A stretch of 39,950 bases of DNA from Actinomycetes bacterium (GTDB lineage: Bacteria > Actinomycetota > Acidimicrobiia > Acidimicrobiales > RAAP-2), in contig JAKBAB010000007.1 of NCBI GenBank assembly GCA_021815645.1, positions 1-39,950 of the forward strand, given 5' to 3'. A program made the translations under genes and the position numbers. Shown piece by piece: positions 6,635-15,049 of this stretch (position 1 is the first letter of the stretch; every line of letters starts with the position of its first letter). The notes beneath the pieces were generated by a model. The model saw nothing but the letters and a program-made list of their open reading frames with translations. It had not been told where the DNA came from and ran no database searches.

Positions 6635-6662
6635 GAGCGCCGGGGCTGTCGCCCCGGCGCTC
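6635..6662 (-). terminator. Hairpin terminator after rplI
   Basis: Perfect 12 bp arms GAGCGCCGGGGC and GCCCCGGCGCTC around a 4-base loop lie 25 bp beyond the rplI stop. No U-run follows on the minus strand, as is common in high-GC actinobacteria. It separates the rpsF operon from dnaB. Confidence 0.7.
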
Positions 6663-6687
6663 TTCGCGTGATTCGTTGCCGGTGCGA

Positions 6688-7134
6688 CTACTTCGCCACG
6701 ACCTCCACTCGTAGCGTGGCGCTCACTCCGTCGAAGAGGGTGGCGGTTGCCGTAGCGGCGCCCACAACCTTCAGGTGTTCGGCTAGCGCGATGGCGTGTC
6801 GGTCCAGGGAGATCCCCGTCGCACTTCGCACCGCGTTGACGATGTCGGCTTCGGTAACCGAACCGAAGAGTCGGCCGTTGGTGCCGGCCCGTGCGGAAAT
6901 AGTCAACGTCGCCGCTTCGAGTAGCGCGCGCTGCGCCTCCGCGGCGTCGCGACTCTTCGCGTCGACGATGTCGCGAGCGCGACGCATGGCCTGCGCCTGG
7001 ACCTCGCTCGACGCGCTAGCGACGAGCGCGGCGCCCGACGGTAGAAGAAAGTTTCGCGCGTAGCCCGACTTGACGGTAACGACGTCTCCGCGTCGACCGA
7101 GTCCGCGAACGTCGCTGCGTAGTAGGACCCTCAT
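6688..7134 (-). CDS. rplI: 50S ribosomal protein bL9
   Basis: The product has 148 residues, normal for bL9. The N-terminal rRNA-binding domain is unmistakable: [20 protein letters not shown] then [15 protein letters not shown] long connecting helix (about 42-75, [13 protein letters not shown] through AQRALLEA) leads to the C-terminal domain with [16 protein letters not shown]. bL9 sits at the L1 stalk base and helps maintain reading frame. The start overlaps the rpsR stop by four bases, so the two are translationally coupled. Last gene of the rpsF-ssb-rpsR-rplI operon. Confidence 0.97.
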   Translation of the reverse strand: MRVLLRSDVRGLGRRGDVVTVKSGYARNFLLPSGAALVASASSEVQAQAMRRARDIVDAKSRDAAEAQRALLEAATLTISARAGTNGRLFGSVTEADIVNAVRSATGISLDRHAIALAEHLKVVGAATATATLFDGVSATLRVEVVAK

Positions 7135-7574
7135 TCGTCCACCACCTCAGCGACCAACTCGCGCTCGGACTCCCTGGGGGCGTCCTCGCCAACGACGTCA
7201 GCCAAGGTCACCTCGGCGTCTCGCCCCGGTCGAGGTCCGCGCGGACCTCGGTCGTCGCGTCCCTCGCGTCCCTCGCGCCCCCGACCACCACGGCGCTCGG
7301 TCACGGTGCGTTGGGTGTAGGGCAGAAGGGCCAGTTCACGGGCGGTCTTGATGGCGTCGCCGACGTCTCGTTGGTGCTGCTGACAGTTGCCCGACACCTT
7401 TCGTCCGCGAATTTTGCCTCGTTCGGAGATGTACTTACGCAGTTGCGCCAGATCTTTGTAGTCGACTCGGTCGACGCCGTGCTGGCAAAAGGCGCAGGGC
7501 TTCTTCTTCACGCCACGACGAATATCAATCTTCGGCGCACGCTTCGGGGGCTTGGGATTATTGATGCGGGGCAT
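7131..7574 (-). CDS. rpsR: 30S ribosomal protein bS18 with long C-terminal tail
   Basis: The product has 147 residues where bS18 normally has 75-90. Residues about 1-93 are the canonical protein, with CAFC and a later CQQH (a zinc-type C+ form), the [17 protein letters not shown] core and [10 protein letters not shown] further 55 residues follow: first an Arg/Gly-rich stretch ([20 protein letters not shown]), then an acidic end rich in Glu and Asp. The tail is low-complexity and charged, so probably disordered at the ribosome surface near bS6 and bS1. Its frame is backed by the four-base overlap of its stop with rplI, so it is not a missed stop. bS18 pairs with bS6, encoded two genes upstream. 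Confidence 0.95.
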   Translation of the reverse strand: MPRINNPKPPKRAPKIDIRRGVKKKPCAFCQHGVDRVDYKDLAQLRKYISERGKIRGRKVSGNCQQHQRDVGDAIKTARELALLPYTQRTVTERRGGRGREGREGRDDRGPRGPRPGRDAEVTLADVVGEDAPRESERELVAEVVDE

Positions 7575-8029
7575 TAGAAGGGCTCCTCGTCGAAGGGGTA
7601 GCTAGCGGCAGTACTGGCGCTGGGCGCGTTGCGCGGGCGGTCGCTGGGCGCAAAACCCGAGCCCTCCGCCCTGGGGATCTTCGTAACAACCGCCGTCGCG
7701 TAGCGAAGCGACGGGGCTATTTCGTCGGCGTTGATCTCGACGATCGAGCGCTTGTCGCCGTTTTCCGTCTCCCAACTACGCTGCTCGAGGCGACCGGTGA
7801 CGAGAACGCGGGTGCCCTTGGTCAGTGAGTTGGCGGCGTTTTCGGCCATGGCGCCGTAACCGGTGACTTCGAAGTACGAGACGCGCTCCTCCCACTCCTG
7901 GGTCTGACGGTTCTGCCACCGGCGATTGACCGCGACCGAGAGGCGCACCGCGGCCTGACCGCTATTTAGAAACTTCAGTTCGGGGTCGCGGGTGATGTTC
8001 CCCACGACGGTGATGGTGTTTTCGGGCAT
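7574..8029 (-). CDS. ssb: Single-stranded DNA-binding protein
   Basis: The product has 151 residues. The OB fold spans about 1-110, with [30 protein letters not shown], the strand [23 protein letters not shown] and a late [15 protein letters not shown] flexible Ser/Pro/Ala linker leads to the acidic tip FDEEPF, the protein-interaction peptide of bacterial SSBs (usually ending DDIPF). It binds ssDNA as a tetramer during replication and repair. It shares one base with rpsR and starts 22 bp after rpsF ends, as in the conserved actinobacterial operon. Confidence 0.97.
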   Translation of the reverse strand: MPENTITVVGNITRDPELKFLNSGQAAVRLSVAVNRRWQNRQTQEWEERVSYFEVTGYGAMAENAANSLTKGTRVLVTGRLEQRSWETENGDKRSIVEINADEIAPSLRYATAVVTKIPRAEGSGFAPSDRPRNAPSASTAASYPFDEEPF

Positions 8030-8050
8030 CTCTCCTCTTTCTGCGTCGCC

Positions 8051-8371
8051 CTAGGCCGACGCCGGGGCCCGGCGCGATTTAGGTCGTTCCTGGCGGCGGA
8101 GAATCTTAAAGCGCAGCACCTCGTCCGACAGAGTCAAAATGCGGTCGAGCTCGTCCACGGTGGTCGACTCGCCGCTGAACTCTACGAGGACGTAGTAACC
8201 CTCTTTGCGCTTGTTGATCTCGTACGCCAGTGGACGCTTGCCCCAACGGTCGATGCTTCCGGGGTTTCCGCCACTGGTGCGCACCGTCTCGAGCGCCCGG
8301 TCTAGGGCGATCTGAATCGCCTGGGCGTCGACCGCCGTGTCGAAGACGATCATGGTTTCGTAGGGCCTCAT
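8051..8371 (-). CDS. rpsF: 30S ribosomal protein bS6
   Basis: The product has 106 residues. bS6 motifs are MRPYETMIVFDT at the start, WGKRPLAYEINKRKEGYYVLVEF in the middle (about 44-66) and VLRFKILRR near the end, followed by a short basic tail. bS6 binds the central domain of 16S rRNA together with bS18. First gene of the rpsF-ssb-rpsR-rplI operon; GGAAAGGAAAAC before the ATG gives a good ribosome-binding site. Confidence 0.97.
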   Translation of the reverse strand: MRPYETMIVFDTAVDAQAIQIALDRALETVRTSGGNPGSIDRWGKRPLAYEINKRKEGYYVLVEFSGESTTVDELDRILTLSDEVLRFKILRRQERPKSRRAPASA

Positions 8372-8394
8372 GGCCGTTTTCCTTTCCCTCTGGA

Positions 8395-8423
8395 CCGCCG
8401 CGGCGGGCTCTTTGGAAGAGAGC
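8395..8423 (-). promoter_or_regulatory. Structured leader of rpsF, possible S6:S18 binding site
   Basis: Two hairpin-forming segments lie 24-52 bases upstream of rpsF: GCTCT/AGAGC with a 7-base loop (8407-8423) and the palindrome CCGCCGCGGCGG (8395-8406). Leaders of rpsF operons in many bacteria bind the S6:S18 complex through a structured CCG-bearing site for feedback control. The position and CCG-rich structure fit, but I cannot align it to the known motif. Confidence 0.3.
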
Positions 8424-8485
8424 AGGGCTGTAGTTGCACTTCTCCCACACGCGTGGGACGACCAGTCTACTACGGCGCCAAGGTA

Positions 8486-9307
8486 CTAGCCGACGAGACC
8501 CTCGGGGTTGGGGTAACTCTCGTTGGCGGTGGGGAACGACCCGTTTCGAACGTCGCGCGCGAACTCGGCCAAAGCCCCCGTGATCACCGGAGCCAAGTCG
8601 ACGTATCGGCGAACGAACTTCGCCGGTTCGCCCCGACTCAGCCCTAAGAGATCGTGAAAGACGAGCACCTGACCGTCGGTGTTGGCCCCGGCGCCGATAC
8701 CAATCGTGGGAATCTCGAGGGCCTCGGTAATCCCGGTGCCCACCACCGGCGGCACCCCCTCCACGACGAGAGCGAACACCCCCTCGTCTTCGAGGATCTT
8801 GGCGTCTAGGTGAAGCTGTTGAACCGCGTCTGGGCTCTTCGCCTGCACGCGGTAGCCCCCCATCGCCATGACGCTTTGGGGCGTCAGTCCGAGGTGTCCC
8901 ATGACGGGTATCTCCGCGTCGAGGATCGCGCGCACGACGTCGCGGCGGACCCGGCCCCCTTCGAGCTTGACGCTGTCGGCGCCGGCGCGCACCAGCCGAG
9001 CCGCGTTGGCGACCGCGTCGACGACGCCCAGGTGATAGCTCATCCAGGGCAGGTCGGCGACCACGTGCACGTCGGGACGCGCCGAGGTCACCGCACGAAC
9101 GTGGTGACAGATCTCCTCCACGGTGACGTGCAGGGTGTCGTCGTGGCCCAAAACGACGTTAGCCAGCGAATCGCCCACGAGAATGATGTCGACCCCGGCC
9201 GACGCGGCGAACCGAGCGCCCGGTTCGTCGTAGGCGGTCACCATCACCAGGGGAGCACCACCGCGACGGCGCTTGCGCGAGCGAATCGCGGGTGCGCTCA
9301 GCTTCAC
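8486..9307 (-). CDS. panB: 3-methyl-2-oxobutanoate hydroxymethyltransferase
   Basis: The product has 273 residues, normal for PanB. The enzyme transfers a one-carbon unit from methylene-tetrahydrofolate to alpha-ketoisovalerate, giving ketopantoate, the first committed step of pantothenate and CoA synthesis. Family signatures run in order: MVTAYDEPGARFA, the metal-binding ILVGDSLANVVLGHDDTLHVT, VVADLPWMSY, KLEGG, PVMGHLGLTPQSV, LVVEGVP, TIGIGAG, and VLVFHDLLGL near the end. The start overlaps the DUF5318 stop by four bases, so the two form one transcript. The location beside the rpsF operon is not where panB sits in mycobacteria. Confidence 0.96.
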   Translation of the reverse strand: MKLSAPAIRSRKRRRGGAPLVMVTAYDEPGARFAASAGVDIILVGDSLANVVLGHDDTLHVTVEEICHHVRAVTSARPDVHVVADLPWMSYHLGVVDAVANAARLVRAGADSVKLEGGRVRRDVVRAILDAEIPVMGHLGLTPQSVMAMGGYRVQAKSPDAVQQLHLDAKILEDEGVFALVVEGVPPVVGTGITEALEIPTIGIGAGANTDGQVLVFHDLLGLSRGEPAKFVRRYVDLAPVITGALAEFARDVRNGSFPTANESYPNPEGLVG

Positions 9308-9771
9308 TGGTTGACCTTCGTCACCGCCACGGCGGGCCGTCGGGCGCGCCTAGCCCCCGCGGACCACTTACGGGCCAAGTGGTGAAAGGAGCACCCCACA
9401 CAGACCTCGACGGCGTAGCACTGAACGGCGTCCTCGCGCGTTTCGAGTTTGAGCAGCTCTCCGCGCGTACTCGGACACGTTCCCCCAGGCGGGAGGCGCG
9501 CACCGAAGACGTAAGTCACTTCCACCAGTTCGACGTCCCCGCACACCGGGCAGGTCTCGCCCGAGTGACGACCGACGTTTCGCGCGGCGCGCAGCAGCTC
9601 GGGGTGCGCGTCGCACACGTCCTCGCTTCGCAGTTGACCGGCGGCCAGGCGGGCCAGCAGGGCGTGGCGTACGAGCCCGAACTCCACCACCGCTCCGTCG
9701 GCCGTGCTGGATCGGAATCGCTTATCCACTAGCCGTGACAATACCCCCGGCCCTGCGGTGGCCTCGCTCAC
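9304..9771 (-). CDS. DUF5318 family protein with zinc-binding cysteines
   Basis: The product has 155 residues from a GTG start. It carries the DUF5318 pattern: ALLARLAAGQLRSEDVCDAH, ELLRAARNVG, a CPVC knuckle (about 74-77) followed by a VEVTYVFG strand, and a second CVGC pair near residue 128. The four cysteines suggest a zinc ribbon. The family is confined to actinobacteria and its function is unknown. In Mycobacterium the equivalent gene lies close to ino1, padR and rpsF, and the same neighbourhood is seen here. It diverges from padR over a 35 bp gap that holds a palindrome, and it overlaps panB downstream. Confidence 0.85.
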   Translation of the reverse strand: MSEATAGPGVLSRLVDKRFRSSTADGAVVEFGLVRHALLARLAAGQLRSEDVCDAHPELLRAARNVGRHSGETCPVCGDVELVEVTYVFGARLPPGGTCPSTRGELLKLETREDAVQCYAVEVCVGCSFHHLARKWSAGARRARRPAVAVTKVNQ

Positions 9772-9789
9772 GGGCCGGAACCTCTCGTT

Positions 9790-9808
9790 CGATATATCGA
9801 TGTGATAT
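9790..9808. promoter_or_regulatory. Palindromic operator candidate between DUF5318 gene and padR
   Basis: CGATATATCG (9790-9799) is a perfect palindrome and ATATC-GATGT-GATAT (9794-9808) is a second, overlapping inverted repeat running into the padR start. In a 35 bp divergent gap this is a natural site for the PadR protein to control itself and the DUF5318-panB transcript. Confidence 0.45.
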
Positions 9809-10427
9809 GATGGTTCGCGTGTTGGACATCGCCATTTTGGGACTGCTGATGGACCGCGACCACCACGGCTACGAAATTCGCTCGCGCCTACGCGACCGAT
9901 TGGGGCTGTGGGCCAACGTCTCGTTCGGCGCGATCTACCCCGCGCTCGCGCGCCTCGAGCGGCTCGGACTGGTCGAGGTCGTCGCGACCACCGCGCGCGC
10001 GACGGCGCTCTCCACCGGCTCCCTCTCGGGCGAACGGGCCTCCCTGCGCTCGCGTCGTGCTACCAACGGCCTCGGTCGAAGGTCGCGCAAGGTCTACCGC
10101 ATTACCGACACGGGCCGCCAGGAGTTCCTCGTGCTACTCGCCGATCCGGCGACCCTCGACGACTCTAAAAACTTTTCGCTCCGCGTAGCTCTCGCCAAAT
10201 ATCTCACCCCAACTCGGCGCGTTTCGCTGCTCGAGCGACGGCGCCGTGACCTAGTTGAACGCCTCGCCGAAGTTAACGCCGGGGCTGACAATTACGAGCT
10301 CGACGACTACGCCCGTTCGGTAATGGCCCACGCGGCCAAGGGCGTGGAGTTGGACCTCGCGTGGATAGACGACCTGCTATCGACCGAACGCAGTAAGCAA
10401 CAGACCTTCGCCCGAGAGGCGAAGTAA
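9807..10427 (+). CDS. PadR family transcriptional regulator
   Basis: The product has about 206 residues from the ATG-ATG pair at 9807. The PadR winged helix starts LDIAILGLLMDRDHHGYEIRSRL and continues FGAIYPALARLERLGLVE. The wing is split by a roughly 40-residue Ala/Ser/Arg-rich insert before RKVYRITDTGRQEFLVLL. The C-terminal helical dimerisation part runs from about residue 115. The longer frame back to 9735 is unlikely because the family begins at the LDIAIL helix. A PadR gene directly upstream of ino1 is a conserved actinobacterial pairing, also in Mycobacterium, so inositol synthesis is its likely target. The 21 bp gap to ino1 suggests one transcript. Confidence 0.88.
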   Translation: MMVRVLDIAILGLLMDRDHHGYEIRSRLRDRLGLWANVSFGAIYPALARLERLGLVEVVATTARATALSTGSLSGERASLRSRRATNGLGRRSRKVYRITDTGRQEFLVLLADPATLDDSKNFSLRVALAKYLTPTRRVSLLERRRRDLVERLAEVNAGADNYELDDYARSVMAHAAKGVELDLAWIDDLLSTERSKQQTFAREAK

Positions 10428-10448
10428 GACACGGAGAAAGGAAGCGCC

Positions 10449-11543
10449 ATGAGAAAGATTCGCGTGGCCATCGCCGGCGTAGGAAACTGCGCCAGTTCAC
10501 TCATTCAGGGCGTCACGTACTACCGCGACGCCAAGCCCGACGACCACGTGCCGGGGCTCATGAACGTGGTGCTCGGCGGGTACCACGTCAGTGACTTAGA
10601 GTTCGTCGCCGCCTTCGACGTCGACGCGTCCAAAGTGGGCAACGACCTCGGCAAGGCGATCGACGGGGGCCAGAACAACACCCTGAAGTTCGCCGACGTT
10701 CCCTCACTGGGCGTCACCGTGCAACGAGGTCCGACCCTCGACGGACTAAACGCCTACTACCGCGCGGCCATCGAGGAGTCACCCCTCGAACCGGTCGACG
10801 TCGCGGCCGCGATGCGCGACGCGGGCGCCGAAGTGCTCGTCTCCTACCTCCCCGTGGGCTCGGAGGAAGCCCAGCGCTTCTACGCTCAGGCGGCTATCGA
10901 CGCGGGCGTCGCCTTCGTCAACGCCATCCCCGTTTTCATCGCGTCGGACCCGAAGTGGGCTAAAAAGTTCGCCGACGCCAATCTGCCCATCATCGGTGAC
11001 GACATCAAGAGTCAAGTCGGGGCCACCATTGTGCACCGCGTCTTAAGTCGCTTGTTCGAGGACCGCGGTCTCGCCCTCGACCACACCTACCAGCTCAACG
11101 TGGGGGGCAACATGGACTTTAAAAACATGCTCGACCGCGGTCGGTTAGAGTCCAAAAAAGTCTCCAAGACCCAAGCGGTCACGTCCCAACTCGAGTACAA
11201 CGACCTCGACTCCGACGACGTTCACATCGGGCCCAGTGATCACATTCCGTGGCTAAAGGACCGAAAGTGGGCCTACATCCGTATGGAGGGCCGCAACTTC
11301 GGCGACGCGCCCCTCAACGTCGAGCTCAAGCTCGAGGTGTGGGACTCCCCCAACTCCGCCGGCGTCATCATCGACGCGGTGCGCTGCGCCAAAGTGGCGC
11401 TCGACCGCGGCGTGGGCGGTCCACTCCTCGGACCGTCGGCGTACTTCATGAAGTCCCCGCCCGTGCAGTACCACGACGACGTGGCCCACGAGATGATTCA
11501 CGCCTTCGCCAACGACGGGGCCGACAACCCGCCGTGGCCGTAG
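10449..11543 (+). CDS. ino1: Inositol-3-phosphate synthase
   Basis: The product has 364 residues, close to the mycobacterial enzyme. It converts glucose 6-phosphate to inositol 3-phosphate using bound NAD, feeding phosphatidylinositol and mycothiol pathways in actinobacteria. The nucleotide-binding loop is [16 protein letters not shown] (residues about 5-20). Other markers are [37 protein letters not shown] and KVALDRG near the end. The ribosome-binding site GGAGAAAGGAAG is strong. It is convergent with pcnA, with about 40 bp between stops and no clear terminator. Confidence 0.96.
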   Translation: MRKIRVAIAGVGNCASSLIQGVTYYRDAKPDDHVPGLMNVVLGGYHVSDLEFVAAFDVDASKVGNDLGKAIDGGQNNTLKFADVPSLGVTVQRGPTLDGLNAYYRAAIEESPLEPVDVAAAMRDAGAEVLVSYLPVGSEEAQRFYAQAAIDAGVAFVNAIPVFIASDPKWAKKFADANLPIIGDDIKSQVGATIVHRVLSRLFEDRGLALDHTYQLNVGGNMDFKNMLDRGRLESKKVSKTQAVTSQLEYNDLDSDDVHIGPSDHIPWLKDRKWAYIRMEGRNFGDAPLNVELKLEVWDSPNSAGVIIDAVRCAKVALDRGVGGPLLGPSAYFMKSPPVQYHDDVAHEMIHAFANDGADNPPWP

Positions 11544-11582
11544 TCGACTAGGAAGACTCTTGCGCACCTCGACCGAACTCGT

Positions 11583-13046
11583 TTAGGGGGTGCGTTCGCC
11601 GCCGGAAGGTGCGCGCGGCGTCGTAGTGTCCGCCCGCTCGGCCCACCACTCCCGCAGCCGTCTCTCGGCCTCGGCGACGGGTATATCGCCTTCGTCGAGA
11701 CGAATCTCCATGAGGAAGTCGAGCGCGCGACCGACCTCGCGCGACGGGGAGATGTTGAGTACCTTCATCACCGCCACGCCGTCGAGGGCGGGGCGGAGGC
11801 GACCGAGGTCTTCACGTTCGCGAAGTTCGGCGATGCGCACCTCGAGTTCGTCCATACGCTGGGCCAACGTCGCCGCCTTGCGAGCGTTTCGCGTCGTGCA
11901 GTCACAACGGGTGAGTTCGTTTAGTTCGTCGAGCAGCTCCCCCGCGTCGCGCACGTAGCGGCGAACGGCCCGGTCACTCCAGCCCAATTTGTACGTGTGA
12001 AAACGGAGGTGAAGTTCGACCAGGCTCGCGACGTCGTCGATGGTTTCCTGAGAGTACTTAAGGGCCGCCATACGCTGACGCGTCAGGCGAGCGCCCACGA
12101 CGTCGTGGAACCGAAAGCTCACTCCCTCCGGTCCGATCGAGCGCGTCAGTGGTTTACCGACGTCGTGAAAAAGCGCGGCCAGCCGTAACACCAAGGTGGG
12201 CGACGTTCGATCGACCACCGCCCAGGTGTGAGCGAGGACGTCCTTGTGGCGATGAACGGGATCTTGTTCGAGTTGCAGGAGGGGTAGTTCCGGTGCGAAC
12301 TGGTGCGCGAGACCAGTTCGCACGATGAAGTCCAGTCCGATCGAGGGGCGGTGACTGACCATCAATAGGTCCAGCTCGCCCCGTATACGTTCGGCCGACA
12401 CTTTGCTCAACTCCGACGCGTTCGCGCGAGCCGCCTCTTCCACTTCGGGGTCGATCGACATATCGAATCGGGCGGCGAAGCGGGCGGCGCGAAGCATTCG
12501 TAGTGGGTCGTCGCGAAAGAGCGTCGCCGCGTCTATGGGCGTGCGCAGTCGGCGATCTAATAGGTCCGACACGCCGTGGTGGAAATCGAAGAGCGTTCTC
12601 ACCCCGGTTTCCTCCTTCGCGAGGGCGACCACGTCTAGGGCGACGGCGTTGATAGTGAAGTCGCGCCGACTCAGGTCACCCTCGAGCGAGTCACCCCACG
12701 TCACCGCGGGCTTACGGGAGTGGTCGACGTAAGACTCGGAACGAAAGGTCGTGATCTCAACCTTCGTCCCGTCGCGCAGGGCGCCGCCGATGGTCCCGAA
12801 GGCGCGGCCCTGGTGCCACAGGGCCGTGCAGAGCGGGGTCAGGATGCGCTCGATGTCCGCCGGTCGGGCGTTCGTCGTGAGGTCCACGTCGAGGTCAAGG
12901 TCAAACGACTCCTCTAAGAAGGCGTCGCGCACCGCCCCGCCCACCGCGTAGAGAGCGAAGCCGGCCTCGTCGAACGCGAGGGCCAGCGCTCGGGTCCGCA
13001 GCGCGAGGGCGCGAAGTCGTTGGTCGGATTGAGCGAAGGTAGCCAC
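11583..13046 (-). CDS. pcnA: CCA-adding tRNA nucleotidyltransferase with HD domain
   Basis: The product has 487 residues, as in the actinobacterial PcnA/Cca group. It adds or repairs the 3' CCA of tRNA. The nucleotidyltransferase head shows YAVGGAVRDAF (about 33-43) and the catalytic DVDLTT (about 53-58), then RRDFTINAVAL and RDDPLRMLRAARFAARF. The HD phosphohydrolase domain has LAALFHDVGKP with the HD pair, then VELHLRFHTY. The acidic strand before the catalytic site is lengthened (ESFDLDLDVDL). It starts 59 bp from the divergent DUF6049-like gene. In mycobacteria a MutT gene lies between these two; here it is absent. Confidence 0.95.
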   Translation of the reverse strand: MATFAQSDQRLRALALRTRALALAFDEAGFALYAVGGAVRDAFLEESFDLDLDVDLTTNARPADIERILTPLCTALWHQGRAFGTIGGALRDGTKVEITTFRSESYVDHSRKPAVTWGDSLEGDLSRRDFTINAVALDVVALAKEETGVRTLFDFHHGVSDLLDRRLRTPIDAATLFRDDPLRMLRAARFAARFDMSIDPEVEEAARANASELSKVSAERIRGELDLLMVSHRPSIGLDFIVRTGLAHQFAPELPLLQLEQDPVHRHKDVLAHTWAVVDRTSPTLVLRLAALFHDVGKPLTRSIGPEGVSFRFHDVVGARLTRQRMAALKYSQETIDDVASLVELHLRFHTYKLGWSDRAVRRYVRDAGELLDELNELTRCDCTTRNARKAATLAQRMDELEVRIAELREREDLGRLRPALDGVAVMKVLNISPSREVGRALDFLMEIRLDEGDIPVAEAERRLREWWAERADTTTPRAPSGGERTP

Positions 13047-13105
13047 GGCGAAGGTAAGGTTACGGGGCCCAAATGGCCGTAGCGACGACGGTAGCCTGTA
13101 GGGGC

Positions 13106-15049
13106 ATGTCCCACCGATTTTCGACCTGGTGGCGGGCGCTCGGCGTCGTACTACTCAGCCTCGCGACGGTGACGTGGCCCTCGGCCGCGCGGGCCACGAC
13201 GTCAACGGTCACGCTGCTCGCCCAGAGCGCCGTCACGTCCCTGACGAGTTCGGGGGTGGGCCAGTTCACGGCGACCGTCGCGGCCCCCCGCTCGGCGCGC
13301 GTATCGGTTTCGATCTACCCCGCGCTCGTTACCCGAAGTGAGCTCGAATCGGTCATCTCCGGCGGGGGCGACCCCGTCGCCCCGTGGTCGACCAGTGCGC
13401 CGCTGGCGCTGGGCTGCGCGCGAAGGGGCGTCGCCTCCTTCGCGCTCACCCTCTACGAACGGGCCGCCGGACCGGCCCGGCTCACCTGCGGCCACGTCGC
13501 GCCCCGGCTCAAACTGCGTTGTCTCGCCGCGCGCTGCGACGGCGTATTCCCCCTTCGCTACCTCGTCACCACGGGCGCGGCGACCACCACGGCGTGGTCA
13601 CTCGTCGCGATCCAGAGTTCCCCAGTGCGCACGCCGGTTCGCGTCGCGCTCGTCGAGACCCTGACGCCCCGCTCCCTCAAACACCCCCGCCGTTCAGCGG
13701 CTGCGCTGCGCGCCATCGCGCACTTTCCCCACTCCCCCGTCACGCTCGGCGCGAACTACGAAACCTTGGCTCGCGTCTTGGTGAACCCAACCTTCGACCG
13801 TCCGTGGGTACGCGCGCTCGTCGGGGCGCTGACCGGTTCCGCGCACCACGCGGTGAGCGCCCCGCCGAGCGCCGTCGACTTCGCCGGACTGGCGCAAAAT
13901 GGTCTAACCACCCAGGTCGCCCAGCAGGTCAACCTCGGCACCGACCTCCTCGCGCGAGTATCCGGTCACGCGAGCCAATCGCCCGTGGTCCTGGGTGGCC
14001 CCCAGTCACCGCGCGCGCTCGCGGCCCTGGCGGCCTCGGGGGTCAGCGACGCGGTCGTGCCCGAAAGCGATCTCTCGGTCGCGCCGTCGAACACACTGTT
14101 GTGGGGTGCTCCCTTCCACGTGCCCGGCGCCGGTGCGCTCACCGTTCTCAGCACCGACGGTCCGCTGTCGACGTTGGTCAGTGACCAGGCCATCTCCCCC
14201 GGACTACGCGCGACCCTAGCGGTGGCGACCCTGGCCTTTTTGCACTTCGAAGAGCCCAACGCGCCCACGAGCCGAAGCGTGGTGGTCGACGTGGCGCTCT
14301 CGGCGACGCCGCCCAGCTTTCTCTACGACTTCCTCGGCGCCCTCGCCCACGACCCCTTCAGCCAACTGACGTCCCTGCCGGCCCTATTTGATCCCTCCCT
14401 CATCGCCACCGACGGAGCGCCGCGCGAGCGCGCGGTGAGTAGCGCGGCCCACTCCGCGTGGTCGCGACGTAACGTCGCGACGCTGCTCACTTTGATCGGC
14501 CAAGCCAACTCCTTCGCGCAGGGCGTCCAGTCCACGCCGGAACGCTCGGCGCTACGCGTAGCGGTAGCGCAGAGCGAAGTTCGCGGGAGCGCCACGACGC
14601 GCCAGAGCGCCCTCGACGCGGCCACGGCCGCTCTCGCGGCCCAGCTGCGCGCCTTCTCAATTAACTCGAGCGCCATCACCCTGGCCGGGCAGGGCAGTTC
14701 CCTACCGATCACCGTTCTCTCGAGCGCCCCGTACCGGGTGGACGCCGTGGTTCACCTCACCACACCCGGGCTCAGCTTTCCGAAGGGCTCGACCGTTCCG
14801 GTCACGCTGAGTTCGCCAACTCAGTCGCTGCGCGTAGCGGTTTCGAGCCCCCAGGGCAGTTCCTTCACGTTGCAAGTCACCCTCACGACACCGAACGGCG
14901 ACCTCGTGCTCGCGCGCAGCGCCCTTCAGGTGCGCGTCGCGGGCACCTCGGTCGTCGGGTACCTCATCACCCTGGTGTCCCTCGCCGTGCTCGCCGTGTG
15001 GTGGTGGCGCACGAACCGCCGACGACCGCGGGGACGTCACGCCCGATGA
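13106..15049 (+). CDS. DUF6049-like secreted, membrane-anchored protein
   Basis: The product has 647 residues starting at ATG 13106, after GTAGGGG; the longer frame to 13073 would bury the signal peptide. The signal peptide is WWRALGVVLLSLATV with an AARA cleavage-like end (about residue 31). The large extracytoplasmic body is Ala/Ser/Thr/Leu-rich without enzyme motifs. A single C-terminal transmembrane helix (GYLITLVSLAVLAVWWW, about 618-634) is followed by an Arg-rich cytoplasmic tail. This is the layout of the large actinobacterial protein encoded just before murJ (Rv3909 position in M. tuberculosis). Its role in lipid II export or envelope assembly is inferred from position. The stop overlaps the murJ start. 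Confidence 0.75.
   Translation: MSHRFSTWWRALGVVLLSLATVTWPSAARATTSTVTLLAQSAVTSLTSSGVGQFTATVAAPRSARVSVSIYPALVTRSELESVISGGGDPVAPWSTSAPLALGCARRGVASFALTLYERAAGPARLTCGHVAPRLKLRCLAARCDGVFPLRYLVTTGAATTTAWSLVAIQSSPVRTPVRVALVETLTPRSLKHPRRSAAALRAIAHFPHSPVTLGANYETLARVLVNPTFDRPWVRALVGALTGSAHHAVSAPPSAVDFAGLAQNGLTTQVAQQVNLGTDLLARVSGHASQSPVVLGGPQSPRALAALAASGVSDAVVPESDLSVAPSNTLLWGAPFHVPGAGALTVLSTDGPLSTLVSDQAISPGLRATLAVATLAFLHFEEPNAPTSRSVVVDVALSATPPSFLYDFLGALAHDPFSQLTSLPALFDPSLIATDGAPRERAVSSAAHSAWSRRNVATLLTLIGQANSFAQGVQSTPERSALRVAVAQSEVRGSATTRQSALDAATAALAAQLRAFSINSSAITLAGQGSSLPITVLSSAPYRVDAVVHLTTPGLSFPKGSTVPVTLSSPTQSLRVAVSSPQGSSFTLQVTLTTPNGDLVLARSALQVRVAGTSVVGYLITLVSLAVLAVWWWRTNRRRPRGRHAR

Noticed and set aside
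13384..14184. 266-residue plus-strand frame inside the DUF6049-like gene
   Set aside because: Arg/Pro-rich shadow of a high-GC gene; the main frame has signal peptide and C-terminal helix.
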